From the NCBI GenBank assembly GCA_030430165.1, contig JAUIGL010000071.1:1-33263 (forward strand): DNA of 33,263 nt, written 5' to 3'. The notes beneath the pieces are model-generated. The model ran no database searches and was not told the DNA's origin. It was given only the letters and a program-made list of their open reading frames with translations. Positions 32,004 to 33,263 of this stretch are shown piece by piece. The translations under genes and the position numbers were made by a program. How positions within the stretch are numbered: the first letter of the stretch is position 1; each line of letters begins with the position of its first letter. The stretch comes from a bacterium (GTDB lineage Bacteria; Desulfobacterota; Binatia; HRBIN30; CADEER01).

Positions 32004-32228
32004 ACTGAACAACGCAAAGGAGCGAAGGAGCAAAGGGTGGTGCGTCGGCTTCGCCGACGTCGTCTGAGATTCCCTCTCCTCAATCCTCCCCCATAGGGGG
32101 AGGAGGTCGTAAACTTCTCCCCCTGCGGGGGAGATGCCCCGGTAGGGGCAGAGAGGGCGATCAAATGACTTCGCCGCGACCGGCGAAGCACCTTTTCATC
32201 CTCGCTCCTTTGCTTGGCGTTGTTCAGT
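32004..32228. mobile_element. 225-bp MITE-like element with internal hairpins
   Basis: The ends are inverted copies: ACTGAACAACGC at 32004-32015 and GCGTTGTTCAGT at 32217-32228, with similarity continuing inward (AAAGGAGCGAAGGAG against CAAAGGAGCGAGGATG). Inside are several hairpins: GTCGGCTTCGCCGAC, CCTCCCCCATAGGGGGAGG, CTCCCCCTGCGGGGGAG and TGCCCCGGTAGGGGCA. It has no coding capacity. It fills most of the 315-bp gap between the crotonase and Fur-family genes. A flanking target duplication was not evident. Confidence 0.65.
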
Positions 32229-32250
32229 TCCCTGAAAAGCCGATCCCCGA

Positions 32251-32646
32251 CTACCGCTTCTTGCCGCGCAGCACGACCTGGTACTCGTCGATCTCGAAGT
32301 CCTGGAGGTCGGCGATGTTGCGCACTTCGAGCGCCTCCCAGGGGATGTCGTAAATTCGCTTCGAGTGTTCGTCGATCAGGTGGTGGTGGGGTTCGAGGTT
32401 GGCGTCGAAGACCACCCGGCCCTCGGCGAGGTCGAACTGCCGGAGGAGGCCCTTGCGCACGAACAGGTTGAGCGTGTTGTAGGTGGTGGCGCGCGACAAC
32501 ATCGGGAAGCTCTTCTTGACCTCGCTGCACACCTGCTCGGCCGACGGGTGGTCGGTGGTGTGCAGCACGTAGTTGGCGACCGCGAGACGCTGTGCCGACG
32601 GACGAATGCCGTGTTGCTTCAAGCGCTCGATGAGATCCGCGGCCAT
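32251..32646 (-). CDS. Fur-family transcriptional regulator without CxxC sites
   Basis: A 131-residue Fur/PerR-type repressor. The winged-helix part has GIRPSAQRLAVANYVL and SRATTYNTLNLFVRKGLLRQF (about 50-70). The regulatory site is kept in part: VVFDANLEPHHHLIDEHSKRIYDI, where Asp and clustered His bind metal in PerR. The two CxxC pairs that hold structural zinc in most Fur proteins are missing, and the Cys after the His cluster is Asp. The response could be to peroxide or a metal. ATG at 32646 follows GGGGG. It is divergent from the DUF983 gene. Confidence 0.9.
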   Translation of the reverse strand: MAADLIERLKQHGIRPSAQRLAVANYVLHTTDHPSAEQVCSEVKKSFPMLSRATTYNTLNLFVRKGLLRQFDLAEGRVVFDANLEPHHHLIDEHSKRIYDIPWEALEVRNIADLQDFEIDEYQVVLRGKKR

Positions 32647-32735
32647 GCCCCCAGACTACGGCCAAAGAGCGAGACCGGTCAATTGATTCCCGGGTGGCGG
32701 TTGTTACAGCGCGGCCGGTTCCGTATGAAGCGCCA

Positions 32736-33122
32736 ATGAGCCGGCCCCCGATCCGAATCGCGCCCGAACCGGAAGCAGCGGCGCCCGCGGGCGCGCTGCG
32801 CGGTATCGCGCGAGGGCTTTGCCCGCGCTGCCGTGCGGGCGCCATCTTCTCGACCTTGATCAAAATGAACGACAAGTGTCGGCAGTGCGGCCTGGTCTTC
32901 GATCGCGAGCCAGGCTACTTCGCCGGCGCAATGTACATCAGCTACGCCATGGCGCTGCCGATCGCGCTCGCCTCGTCCCTGGTGCTCGGCTTCCTGTTCC
33001 CCGCTTGGTCGTTCGAGCGCGTGGTCGCCACCGCCTTCGTGCTGCTGCTGCCGCTGTCGCCGATCTTGTTCCGCTTCTCGCGCATCCTCTGGATCTACTT
33101 CGACCGCAAAGTCGACCCCTGA
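32736..33122 (+). CDS. DUF983 family membrane protein
   Basis: A 128-residue protein. CPRCRAGAIF and CRQCGLVFDREPGYF supply two CxxC pairs (about residues 29-32 and 48-51) that probably bind zinc. Two hydrophobic helices follow (about 66-84, MALPIALASSLVLGFLFP, and 93-112, VATAFVLLLPLSPILFRFS). The C-terminus is short and charged. DUF983 proteins are inner-membrane proteins, sometimes linked to cytochrome or respiratory loci; function is unproven. ATG at 32736 is the family-like start, and a GTG at 32694 would add 14 residues. Confidence 0.9.
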   Translation: MSRPPIRIAPEPEAAAPAGALRGIARGLCPRCRAGAIFSTLIKMNDKCRQCGLVFDREPGYFAGAMYISYAMALPIALASSLVLGFLFPAWSFERVVATAFVLLLPLSPILFRFSRILWIYFDRKVDP

Positions 33123-33263
33123 GCTCGCCTCTTCATAGGTTGGTAGGCAGCAGCGCGCCTCCAGAGAGACCTTCGAGGTCCTCGAATCGGTATCGCGGGG
33201 AGGGGGGTCGGGTCGGATTGGCAATCCGGAAATTCGGCTGAGCCTCGCTGCGCTCGGTTATCC
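33123..33263. other. Right edge, no gene recognised
   Basis: The last 141 bp after the DUF983 stop show a weak CTTCGAGGTCCTCGAA stem near 33171-33186 that could act as a terminator. No coding region is supported. Confidence 0.4.

Overview
The window reads as a chromosome segment of a high-GC, free-living Gram-negative bacterium. Evidence for an outer membrane is a TonB-dependent receptor, an Mla-type lipid transport locus and several lipoproteins. A secreted protein with a Thr/Pro spacer and a Cys-plus-hydrophobic C-terminal anchor, Cys-rich secreted proteins, a DUF1800/DUF1501 pair and abundant intergenic palindromes suggest a little-studied lineage of the former deltaproteobacteria, such as Binatota or a relative. 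This placement is an inference from gene style, not a proof.

Region 1-5.1 kb: the probable tail of an off-window gene, then a tight minus-strand operon for lipid trafficking (STAS-MlaE permease, MlaF-like ATPase, MlaD-like MCE protein, PqiC-like lipoprotein) ending with a cytidylate-kinase-like gene. mscL follows on the same strand. Region 5.2-8.9 kb: plus-strand sterol-desaturase-type hydroxylase, Na/phosphate symporter with a PhoU-like tail, and a surface-anchored repeat protein. Region 9-16.7 kb: two secreted proteins that share an unnamed N-terminal module (one a metzincin-type protease), a three-gene cobalt-type nitrile hydratase operon, a fasciclin protein, and a family of RAYT/REP sequences. 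One RAYT gene is intact and bounded by perfect inverted 21-bp REPs, one copy is a decayed 3' end just upstream of the nitrile hydratase operon, and a gene-less inverted pair precedes the fasciclin gene.

Region 16.8-20.7 kb: a long glutathione S-transferase, tRNA-Arg(ACG), a small membrane protein and an unknown protein read divergently from a spacer with two matching TAACGC-N3-GCGTTA palindromes, a VapBC-type toxin-antitoxin pair with a palindrome at the antitoxin start, and a dienelactone hydrolase. Region 20.7-31 kb: TonB-dependent receptor, GT4 glycosyltransferase, a large lipoprotein with an alpha/beta-hydrolase nucleophile elbow, a small secreted protein, and a DUF1800-DUF1501 operon whose first protein has a 300-residue Cys-containing extension. 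Region 31-33.3 kb: a GTAC-rich inverted repeat, a crotonase lacking the usual catalytic Glu, a 225-bp multi-hairpin MITE-like element, a Fur-family regulator without CxxC pairs, and a DUF983 membrane protein.

The clearest candidates for something undescribed are the RAYT/REP family with its decay series, the N-terminal module shared by the two secreted proteins, the twin-operator divergent spacer, and the Cys-bearing extension on the DUF1800 protein. No CRISPR array, rRNA, phage module or biosynthetic cluster was seen.
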